From contig CAAEEO010000039.1 of assembly GCA_900754965.1 (NCBI GenBank), positions 4,144 through 68,143 on the forward strand: a stretch of 64,000 nt of DNA, in the 5' to 3' direction. The DNA is from an uncultured Oscillospiraceae bacterium. GTDB taxonomy: Bacteria > Bacillota > Clostridia > Oscillospirales > Oscillospiraceae. A program made the position numbers and the translations under genes. How positions within the stretch are numbered: the first letter of the stretch is position 1; every line of letters starts with the position of its first letter. The notes beneath the pieces were generated by a model. It worked only from the letters and a program-made list of their open reading frames with translations. It searched no databases and was not told the DNA's origin. Shown here in pieces: positions 1-9,201 of the stretch.

Positions 1-2
1 CT

Positions 3-929
3 ACTGGCGCCGGGGGCATGATTCCCGGCGTGCTCCGGGTCCTGGGGAAGGGATGGGGCAGTTTTCTTCTCCTTCTGTTCGGCGGATGGCTGCTGTTTCT
101 CAGCGGCTTTGCCCTGCGCAGCGGCGCCGACCGACTGATTGCCACCATTTTTCCCAACAGCAGTCCCTGGCCTTTTCTCATTGTCATGGAGCTGCTGTGT
201 CTGCTGGCCGTGATGGGGCCTGCCAAGATTCTGGCCCGGTCGGCGGAAATTTTTCGCCCCCTGCTGATGCTCACCCTGGTATTGGTCATCGCCGCCTTTC
301 TCCCCCGCATCCGTCCGGAATATCTGCTGCCCGTCCGTTTCCAGGATTTGCCTCATGTGGGGCAGGGCAGCCTGCTGATGACGGAGTGTCTGGGCGTCGG
401 CCTTCTGATCGTTTCCTTTCTGGAACCGCCCAATCAGGGATGTGTACTGGATTTCCGGCGGATTGTCCGGTGGCTGCTGGAATTTTCTCTGCTCACCGCC
501 GCCGTCTGCGCCGTCACCGTGGGCATTTTCGGCCCGAAACTGACGGGGGTCCTGTCTTATCCCTTTTTCACCATGATCTGGGATCTGGAACTGCTGAACA
601 TGGTGGAACGGATTGAGGCCATCATCGTGGGACTGTGGCTCCTGCCGGATTTTATTCTGACCGGACTGGAAATCACCGTGGCCGCCCAGATTTTTCTGGA
701 ACTGACCGGCCAGAAAAAGCGGACGGACAGACGCATTTACTGGCGGGGCAGCGGAAAACTGCTCTGGCTGTGCGTGGCTCTGTCCACCCTGTCGGCGGTG
801 CTCATCACCAAAGACCCCCAGGAAATGACGCTCTGGGCCGGGCAGATCATTCCCGGGGTCAATCTGGCATTCTGCATCGGACTGCCGCTCCTGCTGTTCA
901 TCGCCGCCAAACTCCGAAAACTGCTTTGA
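3..929 (+). CDS. GerAB-type spore germinant permease, 5'-truncated by the window edge
   Basis: The visible part is a highly hydrophobic protein of about 308 residues with roughly eight membrane segments, and it resembles the endospore-germination permease (GerAB/YndE) family. GerAB is the transporter-like subunit of germinant receptors in the spore inner membrane; its partners GerAA and GerAC would be expected next to it. The reading frame is open to the window start, where it reads T-G-A-G-G before the Met at position 18. Family members are about 360 residues, so the first 50 or so are probably missing and the Met at 18 is unlikely to be the true start. It converges on rnhA and ends just before a strong bidirectional terminator. 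The family call rests on overall hydrophobic pattern and remembered similarity. Confidence 0.75.
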   Translation, partial: TGAGGMIPGVLRVLGKGWGSFLLLLFGGWLLFLSGFALRSGADRLIATIFPNSSPWPFLIVMELLCLLAVMGPAKILARSAEIFRPLLMLTLVLVIAAFLPRIRPEYLLPVRFQDLPHVGQGSLLMTECLGVGLLIVSFLEPPNQGCVLDFRRIVRWLLEFSLLTAAVCAVTVGIFGPKLTGVLSYPFFTMIWDLELLNMVERIEAIIVGLWLLPDFILTGLEITVAAQIFLELTGQKKRTDRRIYWRGSGKLLWLCVALSTLSAVLITKDPQEMTLWAGQIIPGVNLAFCIGLPLLLFIAAKLRKLL

Positions 930-931
930 AT

Positions 932-972
932 CAAAAAAGACTGTGCATTCGTTGCGAATGCACAGTCTTTTT
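932..972. terminator. Bidirectional intrinsic terminator between gerAB and rnhA
   Basis: A perfect 13-bp stem (939-951 with 955-967) has a TTG loop, an A tract on the left and a T tract on the right. It can therefore stop both the plus-strand gerAB transcript and the minus-strand gyr/rnhA transcript. Confidence 0.9.
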
Positions 973-1005
973 CCTCTTGTAATGGTTCTTTCGGATTCCC
1001 CCGGC

Positions 1006-1440
1006 TCAGGCAAACTTCTCCCGCTCCCGCACGGCAATCTGGTCGCAGCGGTTGTTATAGGCGTTGTCCGCATGGCCTTTGACCCAATGGAACGCCACCT
1101 GATGGGTGTGGAGCAGGCCGTCCAGGGTTTTCCAGAGATCCGGATTTTTCAGTTCTCCGGTTTTCCGTTTCCACCCGGCCTTTTTCCACCCCTCCAGCCA
1201 GTGCTGATTGATGGCGTTGCAGATATACTGGGAATCGGAGTACAAATCCACGATGCACGGCTCTTTCAGTGCCTGCAGCGCAGAGATTACCCCCAACAAC
1301 TCCATGCGGTTGTTGGTGGTGCTGGCCTCTCCGCCGCCCAGTTCTTTTTCCTGCTCTCCATATTTCAGAATCGCGCCCCAGCCTCCGGGGCCGGGATTGC
1401 CGGAGCAGGCTCCGTCGGTATAAATGGTCACATGTTTCAT
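1006..1440 (-). CDS. rnhA: Ribonuclease HI
   Basis: This encodes RNase HI, which cleaves the RNA strand of RNA-DNA hybrids (R-loops, Okazaki primers) in the cytoplasm. The acidic catalytic residues are visible: Asp in YTDGACSGNPGPGGWG near the N-terminus, Glu in NNRMELLG, Asp in YSDSQY, and the C-terminal HADNAYNNRCDQIA segment with the last Asp. The 144-residue length fits the bacterial single-domain family. The ATG at 1440 is chosen because an AAAGGA ribosome-binding site lies about 6 nt upstream; a GTG five codons earlier would place that site inside the gene. It is the last gene of the leftward gyrase transcript, 28 nt after the SHOCT gene. Confidence 0.95.
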   Translation of the reverse strand: MKHVTIYTDGACSGNPGPGGWGAILKYGEQEKELGGGEASTTNNRMELLGVISALQALKEPCIVDLYSDSQYICNAINQHWLEGWKKAGWKRKTGELKNPDLWKTLDGLLHTHQVAFHWVKGHADNAYNNRCDQIAVREREKFA

Positions 1441-1468
1441 ACTGTTCCTTTCCACCAGCGGTGCGTCC

Positions 1469-1839
1469 TCACAGCTGGTCCAGGATCTCTTTCCGCTTTT
1501 CCTCGTACTCCTCCTGGGTAATCAGCCGCTGATCGTAAAGACTGCGCAGCTGCTGAAGCCGCTGTTCCACCGCTCCCCCCTCCTCCGGGGGCGCAGCAGC
1601 GGCATCCGGATCTTCTTCAAAGGAGATTTCCGGCCCCTGATACCCCTTGCCGAAGGCCTGATAAGCATTGAAGATGGTGATGGCTGCCGCCCCCACCGTC
1701 CAGAGGATGCCGAAGGCGCCAAAGGTGGGGAGGCCACAAACAGGCCGATCAGCACAAAAATGCCGCCCCAGACAATGCCGAATACCCCGGCAGATTTTCC
1801 CGGCCGGTAAGTCACCCGGCCTCTGCGCCGATGATTCAT
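1469..1839 (-). pseudogene. SHOCT-domain membrane protein gene interrupted by a 1-nt frameshift
   Basis: Two reading frames together make one plausible protein. The first frame starts at 1839 (MNHRRRGRVTYRP, then a membrane segment GVFGIVWGGIFVLIGLFVAS). The second continues as FGAFGILWTVGAAAITIF and runs to a C-terminal SHOCT motif (QLRSLYDQRLITQEEYEEKRKEIL) ending at 1469. The switch falls at the run of four G (plus strand) at 1727-1730; one extra base there would restore an uninterrupted protein of about 124 residues. The ATG overlaps the gyrA stop codon (ATGA), implying translational coupling. SHOCT proteins are small, usually membrane-linked and of unclear function. The frameshift may be a real mutation or a homopolymer sequencing error. 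Confidence 0.75.
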
Positions 1840-4373
1840 TCAGTCTCCATTTCTGCCGGAACTTCTGCCGGCTGTTCGTCCGTGGATTCCGGTTCTTCCT
1901 CGTCCTCTTCCTTCATGACCCGGGCAATATCCGTCACCACTGCCCCCTCGGACAGCCGCATGACCTTCACGCCCTGGGTGTTCCGGCCGTAGAGGCTGAT
2001 GTTCTCCACCGCCGTGCGAATCATGGTGCCGTCGTCGGCAATGATCATCATGTCCAGATCTTCCAGCACGCCCATCACGCCGGCCACTTTGCCGGTTTTG
2101 TCCGTGCAGTGGTAGTTCCGCACGCCAAGGCCGCCACGGCCCTGGACAGGATATTCACTGAAGTCCGTGCGCTTGCCGTAGCCCTGTTCCGTAATGGACA
2201 GCAGCTGGGCGCCGTCCAGGATTTTCTCCGCGCCTACCACGAAGTCCCCCGTCCGCAGCCGAATGCCCCGCACACCGGCGGCAGTACGGCCCATGGCCCG
2301 CACATCCGTCTCCGCAATGCGGATGGACATACCCTCATGGGTGGCGATAATCAGTTCATCTTCCCCGTCGGTGAGCAGTGCGGTAATCAGTGCATCGTCC
2401 TCGGACAGGGTGATGGCACGGATGCCGCTGGAGCGGATATTTTTCAGCGCGCTCAGCTCCATGCGCTTGATGGTACCGGCGCGGGTGATGAGGCTGATGT
2501 ACTTGCCCTCTTCCTCAATGTTGTCCACATGGACCATAGCGGAGACTTTTTCCTCCGGGTCCAGAGGCAGCACATTGACGATATTGGTGCCCCGGGCCGT
2601 GCGGCTGGCCTCGGGAATCTTATATCCCTTGATTTTATATACTTTGCCCAAACTGGTGAAGAACAGAATCTGGGCATGGGAGGAGGCGGTAAACAGGGTC
2701 TCGATGCAGTCCTCTTCCCGGAGGGTCTGGGCTTTGATGCCCTTGCCGCCCCGATTCTGTGCCCCATACTCCCGGGTGCCCAGGCGCTTGATGTAGCCGC
2801 CCCGGGTCAGGGTATATACGCACTGCTGCTCCTCAATCAGGTCCTCAATGTCAATGTCGTCCCAGACATCCTGGATCTCTGTCCGGCGCTCGTCGCCGTA
2901 CTTGTCCCGGATTTCCAGCAGCTCGTCCCGCAGCACGCCCTTGATTTTCTCCGGGTCTGCCAGCAGTTCGTTGTAATATGCAATCTTCTTTTCCAGTTCC
3001 TGGTATTCGTTTTCCAGTTTTTCCCGGTTCAGACCCTGCAGAGCGATCAAACGCATATCGCAGATGGCCTGGGCCTGGACTTCGTCCAGCTGGAACTTCT
3101 CCATCAGGTTCTGCTTGGCGTTGTCATAGCTTTCCCGGATGGTCTTGATGACCTCGTCAATGTGGTCCTGGGCGATGAGCAGACCTTCCAAAAGGTGCGC
3201 CCGCTCCTGGGCCTTGCGCAGGTCGTACCGGGTCCGGCGGACAATCAGACTCTCCTGATAGGTCAGATATTCGTCCAGCAGTTCCTTCAGCGTCAGGATC
3301 TTGGTCTCTTTCTGGTTGTTCACCAGTGCCAGATTGATGATGGAGAAGGTGGTCTGCATCTGGGTCATGGTCAGCAGCTGATTGAGCACCACCTGTGCGT
3401 TGGCGTCCCGTTTCAGCTCAATGACGATGCGCATACCGTTCCGGTCGGTTTCGTCCCGAATATCGGAGATGCCTTCCACCCGCTTGTCCTTCACCAAGTC
3501 GGCAATGGTGGCAATCAGCTGCCGCTTGTTGACCTGATAGGGCAGTTCGGTGACGATGATGCGGGTGCGGTGTTCCCGGCCGAACTCTTCAAATTCCGTT
3601 CTGGCCCGGACGGTGATCTTTCCCCGTCCGGTCTCGTAGGCCTGTTTGATGCCGCTGCGGCCCATGATGATGCCCCGGGTGGGGAAATCCGGTCCCTTGA
3701 TGTACTGCATCAGATCCAGCACGGTGGATTCGGGATTTTCCAGTTCGCAGATGCAGGCGTCGATGACCTCATTCAGGTTGTGAGGCGGCATATTGGTGGC
3801 CATACCCACGGCGATGCCGCTGGAACCGTTGACCAGCAGGTTGGGGAACCGGGCAGGCAGCACCCGGGGTTCTTTCCGGGTTTCGTCAAAGTTCGGCTCC
3901 CAGTCCACGGTGTCCTTATCGATGTCCCGGAGCATTTCGTCGGCCATTTTGGCCATCCGCGCCTCGGTATAACGGTAAGCTGCCGGGGGGTCGCCGTCCA
4001 CGGAACCGAAGTTGCCGTGACCGTCGATGAGGGGATAGCGCATGGAGAAATCCTGGGCCAGACGCACCAGGGCGTCATAGACCGAGGCGTCGCCATGGGG
4101 ATGATACCGGCCCAGCACATCGCCCACGGCGGTGGCGCACTTCCGGAAGGGCTTGTCCCGGGTCAGGCCGTCCTCGTACATGGCGTACAGAATGCGGCGA
4201 TGGACCGGTTTCAGACCGTCCCGCACGTCCGGCAGGGCACGGCCCACGATGACGGACATGGCATATTCCATGTAACTGGTCTTCATTTCATGGACCAGTT
4301 CCGATTCTTCGATTTTCTGCTCAGGGAACATAATCTCCTCTGGCAGGTAATCCTTGTTATGTTTTGTTGCCAT
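1836..4373 (-). CDS. gyrA: DNA gyrase subunit A
   Basis: The A subunit of gyrase breaks and rejoins DNA and wraps it to introduce negative supercoils. The catalytic Tyr lies in AAYRYTEARM. A GyrA-box-like motif QNRGGKG in the C-terminal beta-pinwheel supports gyrase rather than topoisomerase IV. The protein is about 845 residues and ends in a strongly acidic tail (EEDEEEPESTDEQPAE). The ATG at 4373 is preceded by AAGGAGG at about 10 nt; an in-frame ATG eleven codons upstream (4406) has no such site. In the quinolone-resistance-determining region the residue equivalent to E. coli Ser83 is Ala (HGDASVYD), while Asp87 is kept. It follows gyrB by 124 nt. Confidence 0.97.
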   Translation of the reverse strand: MATKHNKDYLPEEIMFPEQKIEESELVHEMKTSYMEYAMSVIVGRALPDVRDGLKPVHRRILYAMYEDGLTRDKPFRKCATAVGDVLGRYHPHGDASVYDALVRLAQDFSMRYPLIDGHGNFGSVDGDPPAAYRYTEARMAKMADEMLRDIDKDTVDWEPNFDETRKEPRVLPARFPNLLVNGSSGIAVGMATNMPPHNLNEVIDACICELENPESTVLDLMQYIKGPDFPTRGIIMGRSGIKQAYETGRGKITVRARTEFEEFGREHRTRIIVTELPYQVNKRQLIATIADLVKDKRVEGISDIRDETDRNGMRIVIELKRDANAQVVLNQLLTMTQMQTTFSIINLALVNNQKETKILTLKELLDEYLTYQESLIVRRTRYDLRKAQERAHLLEGLLIAQDHIDEVIKTIRESYDNAKQNLMEKFQLDEVQAQAICDMRLIALQGLNREKLENEYQELEKKIAYYNELLADPEKIKGVLRDELLEIRDKYGDERRTEIQDVWDDIDIEDLIEEQQCVYTLTRGGYIKRLGTREYGAQNRGGKGIKAQTLREEDCIETLFTASSHAQILFFTSLGKVYKIKGYKIPEASRTARGTNIVNVLPLDPEEKVSAMVHVDNIEEEGKYISLITRAGTIKRMELSALKNIRSSGIRAITLSEDDALITALLTDGEDELIIATHEGMSIRIAETDVRAMGRTAAGVRGIRLRTGDFVVGAEKILDGAQLLSITEQGYGKRTDFSEYPVQGRGGLGVRNYHCTDKTGKVAGVMGVLEDLDMMIIADDGTMIRTAVENISLYGRNTQGVKVMRLSEGAVVTDIARVMKEEDEEEPESTDEQPAEVPAEMETE

Positions 4374-4497
4374 TGATGTTTGGCCTCCTTGGAGGGATTC
4401 AGTCATGATCTGGCTCTCCCAAAGTCCCCGGAGAGCAGGTGGGGATCATCGGCCGGAAAAATCCGCCGAAGTGACAAAAACGGGAAAAATCCGTGGT

Positions 4498-6429
4498 TTA
4501 GTAGTCCAGATTCACCACATTGGCCGAATTTTCCTCGATAAATCGACGCCGCGGCTCCACTTCCTCGCCCATCAGCACCGTGAAGATTTCATCGGCACGA
4601 ATGGCGTCCTCCAGCTTGATGCGCCGCAGGGTGCGGGTTTCGGGGTTCATGGTCGTCTCCCACAGCTCGTGGGGGTCCATTTCACCCAGACCTTTGAATC
4701 GGCTGATGTCCACTTTGGCGTTGGGATTGTCCGCCCGCATCTCCGAAGAGATTCGGTCCCGCTCCTCGTCGGAGTAGGCCACCCGGGTGGTTTTGCCCCG
4801 GGTCAGTTTATACAGGGGCGGCACGGCGGAATAGACATACCCCTGCTCAATCAGCGGCCGCATGAACCGGAAAAAGAAGGTCAGCAGCAGGGTACGAATG
4901 TGGCTGCCGTCCACATCGGCATCGGCCATAATGATGATCTTGTGGTAGCGGAGCTTGCTCAAGTCAAATTCTTCGCCAATGCCCGCGCCCAGAGCGGTGA
5001 TCACGGGCTGAAGCTTATCATTGCCATAGACCTTGTCGGCCCGGGCCTTCTCCACGTTCAGCATCTTGCCCCACAGCGGCAAAATGGCCTGGAACCGGGA
5101 GTCCCGGCCCTGGGTGGCGCTGCCGCCTGCGGAATCGCCCTCGACGATGTAAATTTCGGTCAGGGCGGGGTCCCGGTCGTTGCAGTCCCGGAGTTTGTCA
5201 GGCATCTGGCCGGATTCCAGTCCGGTCTTGCGCCGGATGCTCTCTCTGGCTTTCCGGGCGGCCTCTCTTGCCCGGGAGGCCATCATGGCCTTTTCCAGAA
5301 TGGCCTTGGCCACCTGGGGATTTTCTTCAAAGAACTGGTCCAGCCGTTCACCCACCACATTGTTGACCATGGTGCGGATTTCGGAGTTGCCCAGTTTGGT
5401 TTTGGTCTGTCCCTCAAACTGCGGATTGGTCAGTTTCACGGAGACCACGGCGGTCATGCCCTCCAGGCAGTCGTCGCCGGAAAGTTTGTCGTCGTTTTTG
5501 AGAATGTTGTTTTTGATGCCGTAATTGTTCAGCACCCGGGTCAGCGCCATTTTGAAACCGGTCTCGTGCATACCGCCCTCGGGGGTATGGATGTTGTTGG
5601 CAAAGGAGACCAGATTGGTGCTGAAACTGTCGTTATACTGAATGGCGATCTCGCACACGGAATCGTCCCGGCTGCCCGCCATATAGATCACTTTGTCATG
5701 AACCGGAGTCTTGTTGGCATTGATGAAGGTAACAAATTCCCGGATACCGCCCTCATAGTGCATGAAGTCGGACTGCTCCTTGCCGGGACGCTGATCCTCG
5801 GTGCGAATCTTCAGTCCTGCGTTCAGGAATGCCTGCTCCCGCATCCGGGTGTGCAGGATTTCATAGTCATAGGTGGTGGTATCAAACATCTCGGGGTCGG
5901 CCTTAAAGCGGACGGTGGTGCCCCGGCGGTCAGTGGTGCCGATGATGGTCATAGGCTGGGTGATTTCGCCCCGGGAGAACTTCATCTGGTAAATCTGCCC
6001 GTCCTTATGCACTTCCACTTCCAGCCACTCGGCCAATGCGTTGACCACGCTGGCGCCCACGCCGTGCAGACCGCCGGAGACTTTATAGCCTCCGCCGCCG
6101 AACTTGCCGCCGGCGTGCAGCACCGTGAACACCACTTCCAGGGCGCTTTTGCCGGTCTGCTCCTGCACATCCACCGGGATGCCGCGGCCGTTATCGGACA
6201 CGCAAATAATGTCTCCCGGCTCAATGACCACATTGATCTCCGAGCAGTAGCCGGCCAAGGCCTCGTCGATGGAGTTGTCTACGATCTCATACACCAGATG
6301 ATGCAGGCCGGAACTGGAAGTGGAGCCGATATACATGCCCGGCCGTTTCCGAACGGCCTCCAATCCTTCCAGGACCTGGATTTTACTGGCGTCATATTCC
6401 TCTACGATCTTATCCGTAATTTCTGCCAT
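4498..6429 (-). CDS. gyrB: DNA gyrase subunit B
   Basis: This is the ATPase subunit of gyrase, 643 residues. The N-terminal GHKL ATPase shows RKRPGMYIGS, the metal/ATP Asn in EIVDNSIDEA, and GGLHGVGASVVNALS-type glycine boxes. The TOPRIM domain shows EGDSAGGSA and the DADVDGSHIRTLLLTF acidic cluster. The C-terminus ends with the family-typical ENSANVVNLDY. The length is that of short Gram-positive GyrB without the extra proteobacterial insert. AGGAGA lies about 9 nt before the ATG. It sits between remB and gyrA in the conserved origin cluster and probably forms heterotetramers with the neighbouring gyrA product. Confidence 0.98.
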   Translation of the reverse strand: MAEITDKIVEEYDASKIQVLEGLEAVRKRPGMYIGSTSSSGLHHLVYEIVDNSIDEALAGYCSEINVVIEPGDIICVSDNGRGIPVDVQEQTGKSALEVVFTVLHAGGKFGGGGYKVSGGLHGVGASVVNALAEWLEVEVHKDGQIYQMKFSRGEITQPMTIIGTTDRRGTTVRFKADPEMFDTTTYDYEILHTRMREQAFLNAGLKIRTEDQRPGKEQSDFMHYEGGIREFVTFINANKTPVHDKVIYMAGSRDDSVCEIAIQYNDSFSTNLVSFANNIHTPEGGMHETGFKMALTRVLNNYGIKNNILKNDDKLSGDDCLEGMTAVVSVKLTNPQFEGQTKTKLGNSEIRTMVNNVVGERLDQFFEENPQVAKAILEKAMMASRAREAARKARESIRRKTGLESGQMPDKLRDCNDRDPALTEIYIVEGDSAGGSATQGRDSRFQAILPLWGKMLNVEKARADKVYGNDKLQPVITALGAGIGEEFDLSKLRYHKIIIMADADVDGSHIRTLLLTFFFRFMRPLIEQGYVYSAVPPLYKLTRGKTTRVAYSDEERDRISSEMRADNPNAKVDISRFKGLGEMDPHELWETTMNPETRTLRRIKLEDAIRADEIFTVLMGEEVEPRRRFIEENSANVVNLDY

Positions 6430-6455
6430 GTTTCCATTCTCTCCTATAATGATCC

Positions 6456-6743
6456 TCAGCGGCCTGCTGCCGCCGGGTTTCCTCCGAAAAGTCGCTCTCC
6501 CGCCCGGCGCTGCAGGGTCTGCACCGTGAGCATGGAGAGATATACCGTTGTTGTTCCCTGTTCTTCACACAGTAAAAAGGCATTGGGGATTTCGTCCAAT
6601 GCCCCGTTGACCACCCGGCCTTCCCGTTCGGCCTGATCCAGCAGCTGTCTGGTCCAGCGGGACCAGGAACTGTTGTCCAGATCGAATATGCCCAGGATGG
6701 TCTCCTTGCGTACCATAAAATGATTGCCGATATGCAGATACAT
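6456..6743 (-). CDS. remB: RemB/YaaB-like DUF370 regulator
   Basis: A small 95-residue protein starting MYLHIGNHFMVRKETILGIFDLDNSS. It matches the DUF370 (extracellular matrix regulator RemB/YaaB) family, which in Bacillus occupies the same slot between recF and gyrB. Family knowledge: RemA-type DUF370 proteins form DNA-binding ring assemblies that control matrix and osmoprotection genes; RemB is less well defined. Translation begins after GGAGGGG with 7-nt spacing, 21 nt after the recF stop. The assignment is firm at family level, but the regulatory targets here are unknown. Confidence 0.88.
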   Translation of the reverse strand: MYLHIGNHFMVRKETILGIFDLDNSSWSRWTRQLLDQAEREGRVVNGALDEIPNAFLLCEEQGTTTVYLSMLTVQTLQRRAGERLFGGNPAAAGR

Positions 6744-6764
6744 CTGTCCGCCCCTCCGTCCGAT

Positions 6765-7865
6765 TCATCGGATCTGGCCGTCATGAATCAGCAGCACCCT
6801 GCCCCCTGTCCGCCGGGAGATCTCCTCTCCCTCGCAGCAGGTGATCAAAGTCTGTCCGCCGCCGATGCGGTTGAGCACAAATTCCTGCCGTCCCGGGTCC
6901 AATTCGCTGAGCACATCGTCCAGCAACAAAATGGGATATTCTTCAAACTCCTGGACGCAGATTTCCCGCTCCGCCAGTTTGATGGACAGGGCCGCGGTGC
7001 GGGTCTGCCCCTGGGAAGCGAATTGACGGGCGGACTGGCCATTGATGCGGATATCCAGGTCATCCTTGTGACATCCGGTCAGGCACATCCCGCTGTCCAG
7101 TTCTGCCCGGCGATGGCGTTCCTGGTGCTCGCAGAGGTCGTAATAGATCTCCGTTGCCGGCGCCATGGGGTCTTTCACCGTGGAAACGGTGGCGTACTGC
7201 AAACTCAGCACATCCCGTCCCCCGGAAAAATCCTCATGGATTCCCCGGGCAATCTCATGCAGGCGCTGTATATAGGCCGCCCGATACCGGATCATTTGTG
7301 CCGAGACCCGGCACATCCGGTCGGAAAAGTCGTCCAGGGTCTCCAGCAGGGAAGGTTTCTCCCGCCAGTCCCGCAAAATGGCGCTTTTCTGGTCATATAA
7401 CCGACTGTAATCAGACGCCAGTTTGGCATATCCCGGTCGGAGCTGGGATATGGCATTGTCCAGTAAGCGCCGCCGGGCGGCAGGCCCGTCTTTGATGAGA
7501 TTCAGATCGTCCGGACAAAACAGCACGCAGCTGAATTTTCCGGCCAGTTCCCCGGGGGTGGCTTTGGCGCCGTTGACGGTGATTTGCTTCCGCACCCCTG
7601 GACGCATCAGGATTCGAACCGTCTGGTCCCGGCCTCCGGCACGAAGGTCGGCCAGGATTTCCGCCGCGGAAAAGCCGAAATGAATCATTTCCCGGTCAAA
7701 CCGGGTGCGAAAGCTCTTTCCCGCGGCCAGAAGGTACACGGCTTCCAGTAAATTTGTCTTTCCCTGGGCATTTTCCCCGGTGATGACATTGATGCCCTCG
7801 CTGAATTCGGCCCACTGGTAATCGTAATTCCGAAATCCGTTCAGGCACAGCCGCTGGATATTCAC
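6765..7865 (-). CDS. recF: DNA replication/repair protein RecF
   Basis: RecF is an SMC-like ATPase that loads RecA at gapped DNA together with RecO and RecR. Visible features are the N-terminal FRNY segment and Walker A GENAQGKTNLLEA, the signature region around SQGQTRTAALSIKLAE, and Walker B with the D-loop in ILLLDDVLSELD. The 366-residue length is typical. The start is a GTG at 7865 that overlaps the yaaA stop by 4 nt (GTGA), so translation is probably coupled. Its position between yaaA and remB/gyrB is the classic dnaA-dnaN-yaaA-recF-remB-gyrB-gyrA order. Confidence 0.97.
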   Translation of the reverse strand: MNIQRLCLNGFRNYDYQWAEFSEGINVITGENAQGKTNLLEAVYLLAAGKSFRTRFDREMIHFGFSAAEILADLRAGGRDQTVRILMRPGVRKQITVNGAKATPGELAGKFSCVLFCPDDLNLIKDGPAARRRLLDNAISQLRPGYAKLASDYSRLYDQKSAILRDWREKPSLLETLDDFSDRMCRVSAQMIRYRAAYIQRLHEIARGIHEDFSGGRDVLSLQYATVSTVKDPMAPATEIYYDLCEHQERHRRAELDSGMCLTGCHKDDLDIRINGQSARQFASQGQTRTAALSIKLAEREICVQEFEEYPILLLDDVLSELDPGRQEFVLNRIGGGQTLITCCEGEEISRRTGGRVLLIHDGQIR

Positions 7866-8074
7866 GGGCCGGTGACCTCAAACTCTTCCTGTCCCAGCCG
7901 GACGATATCCCCGGGATACAATTTTTTTCCACGCATTGTGCACACTTCGCCATTGACGAGCACCTGTTCGTCTGCGATGAGCATTTTTGCTTCGCCGCCG
8001 CTGGCGACCGCACTGGCAAATTTCAAAAATGCGTCCAGCTTGATAAATTCCGTATCGATTTTGACTTTTTCCAT
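7862..8074 (-). CDS. yaaA: S4-domain RNA-binding protein YaaA
   Basis: A 70-residue protein that is essentially one S4 RNA-binding domain (IKLDAFLKFASAVASGGEAKMLIADEQVLVNGEVCTMRGKKLYPGD). It corresponds to YaaA/RlbA, encoded between dnaN and recF in many Firmicutes and linked by family knowledge to ribosome assembly. It begins 17 nt after dnaN and overlaps recF by 4 nt, so it belongs to the dnaA-recF transcription unit. Confidence 0.93.
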   Translation of the reverse strand: MEKVKIDTEFIKLDAFLKFASAVASGGEAKMLIADEQVLVNGEVCTMRGKKLYPGDIVRLGQEEFEVTGP

Positions 8075-8091
8075 GCCGATTCCCTTTCTTG

Positions 8092-9201
8092 TCAGCTTTC
8101 TTCCGTCCGCAGCCGCACCGGCAGAACCAGATAGGTAAAATCCTCGGTTTCGTCAGCCGGCCGAATTACGCAGGGGGAAGAACCGGAGTTGAGGCAAATG
8201 CGGATTTGATCTGCCGGCGCTGCTTTCAGAGCGTCGGAGATATATTTGTGGTTGAAACCGATCTCGATGCCGCCGCCGTTGCCTTCACAGATACAAGTGT
8301 CCACGCCGCTTCCCAATACGGTGGCGCAGCGCACATCGATGCAGCCATCGGCAAAGGTCAGCCGGATGGGGATGCGGGTCTTGTCGTCCACAATCAGGGC
8401 CACCCGGCCCACGGTACGCAGCAGCTCTGCCCGCTCTGTTACCACTTCGTAACGGAATTTTTCAGGAATGGCGCTCTTGTAGTTGAGGAATTCTCCCTCC
8501 AGTCGTCTGGAAATGAGGGAAGTGTCTCCCACTTCGAAGAACACATGTTTGCTGCTGATGGAAATGGTGATTTTTTCCTCTGTATCCTGGCAGATTCGCT
8601 CCACATCGGCCAGTGCCGAGCCGGGAACGATGAAGCTGTCAATGTCTGCCCCTTCCACTTTTTCCCGGCGCAGCGCCAGACGGTAGCCGTCCACGGCCAC
8701 CATGGTCAGTTCGCCGTTTTCCAGTTTGAACAAGGTGCCCATGTAGACCGGCCGGCTCTCGGAATCGGAAACGGCAAAAATGGTCTCGCTGATCATCTGT
8801 TTCAGCAGTCCCTGCTCCATGGAGAAACAGTTGTCCTCCTCGAAGTCGGGAAGCTCGGGAAAATCGGTGGCTTTCATGACGGGAATGTGATATTCGGCTC
8901 TGCCGCAGCGCACATCGGCGGTGTTGTCCTCCACGGTGATGGTGACGATGCCGTCAGGCATACCCCGCACAATGTCGGAGATCAGCTTCGCATTGAGTAC
9001 AACTGCACCCGGTTCATGGACAGTCGCTTCGGCAGAGGTATAGATGGCTTTTTTCAGGTCGTAGCCGGTGAGTTTCAAAACGGACAGCTCCGCTTCAAAC
9101 AGCAGGCCTTCCAGTACCGGCAGAGAGCTGCGGGAGCTGACTGCCCGGGCTGCAGTGGCGATGGCGGACTGCAGCAGGTATTTTTCGCAGGAAAATTTCA
9201 T
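8092..9201 (-). CDS. dnaN: DNA polymerase III beta subunit (sliding clamp)
   Basis: The DnaN sliding clamp encircles DNA and tethers DNA polymerase III, mismatch-repair and ligase partners. The 369-residue protein begins MKFSCEKYLLQSAIATAARAVSSRSSLPVLEG, the typical start of the first clamp domain, and the three-domain length is normal. The ATG at 9201 is preceded by GGGAGGT with about 6-nt spacing; an in-frame start five codons earlier has no comparable site. It is separated from dnaA by a 294-bp gap that carries DnaA boxes and a trio tract, so its 5' leader is part of oriC. Confidence 0.97.
   Translation of the reverse strand: MKFSCEKYLLQSAIATAARAVSSRSSLPVLEGLLFEAELSVLKLTGYDLKKAIYTSAEATVHEPGAVVLNAKLISDIVRGMPDGIVTITVEDNTADVRCGRAEYHIPVMKATDFPELPDFEEDNCFSMEQGLLKQMISETIFAVSDSESRPVYMGTLFKLENGELTMVAVDGYRLALRREKVEGADIDSFIVPGSALADVERICQDTEEKITISISSKHVFFEVGDTSLISRRLEGEFLNYKSAIPEKFRYEVVTERAELLRTVGRVALIVDDKTRIPIRLTFADGCIDVRCATVLGSGVDTCICEGNGGGIEIGFNHKYISDALKAAPADQIRICLNSGSSPCVIRPADETEDFTYLVLPVRLRTEES

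Noticed and set aside
1668..6636. Long plus-strand open frames (902 and 760 codons) opposite gyrA and gyrB
   Set aside because: They are exact shadows of conserved gyrase genes, lack ribosome-binding sites and show no domain.
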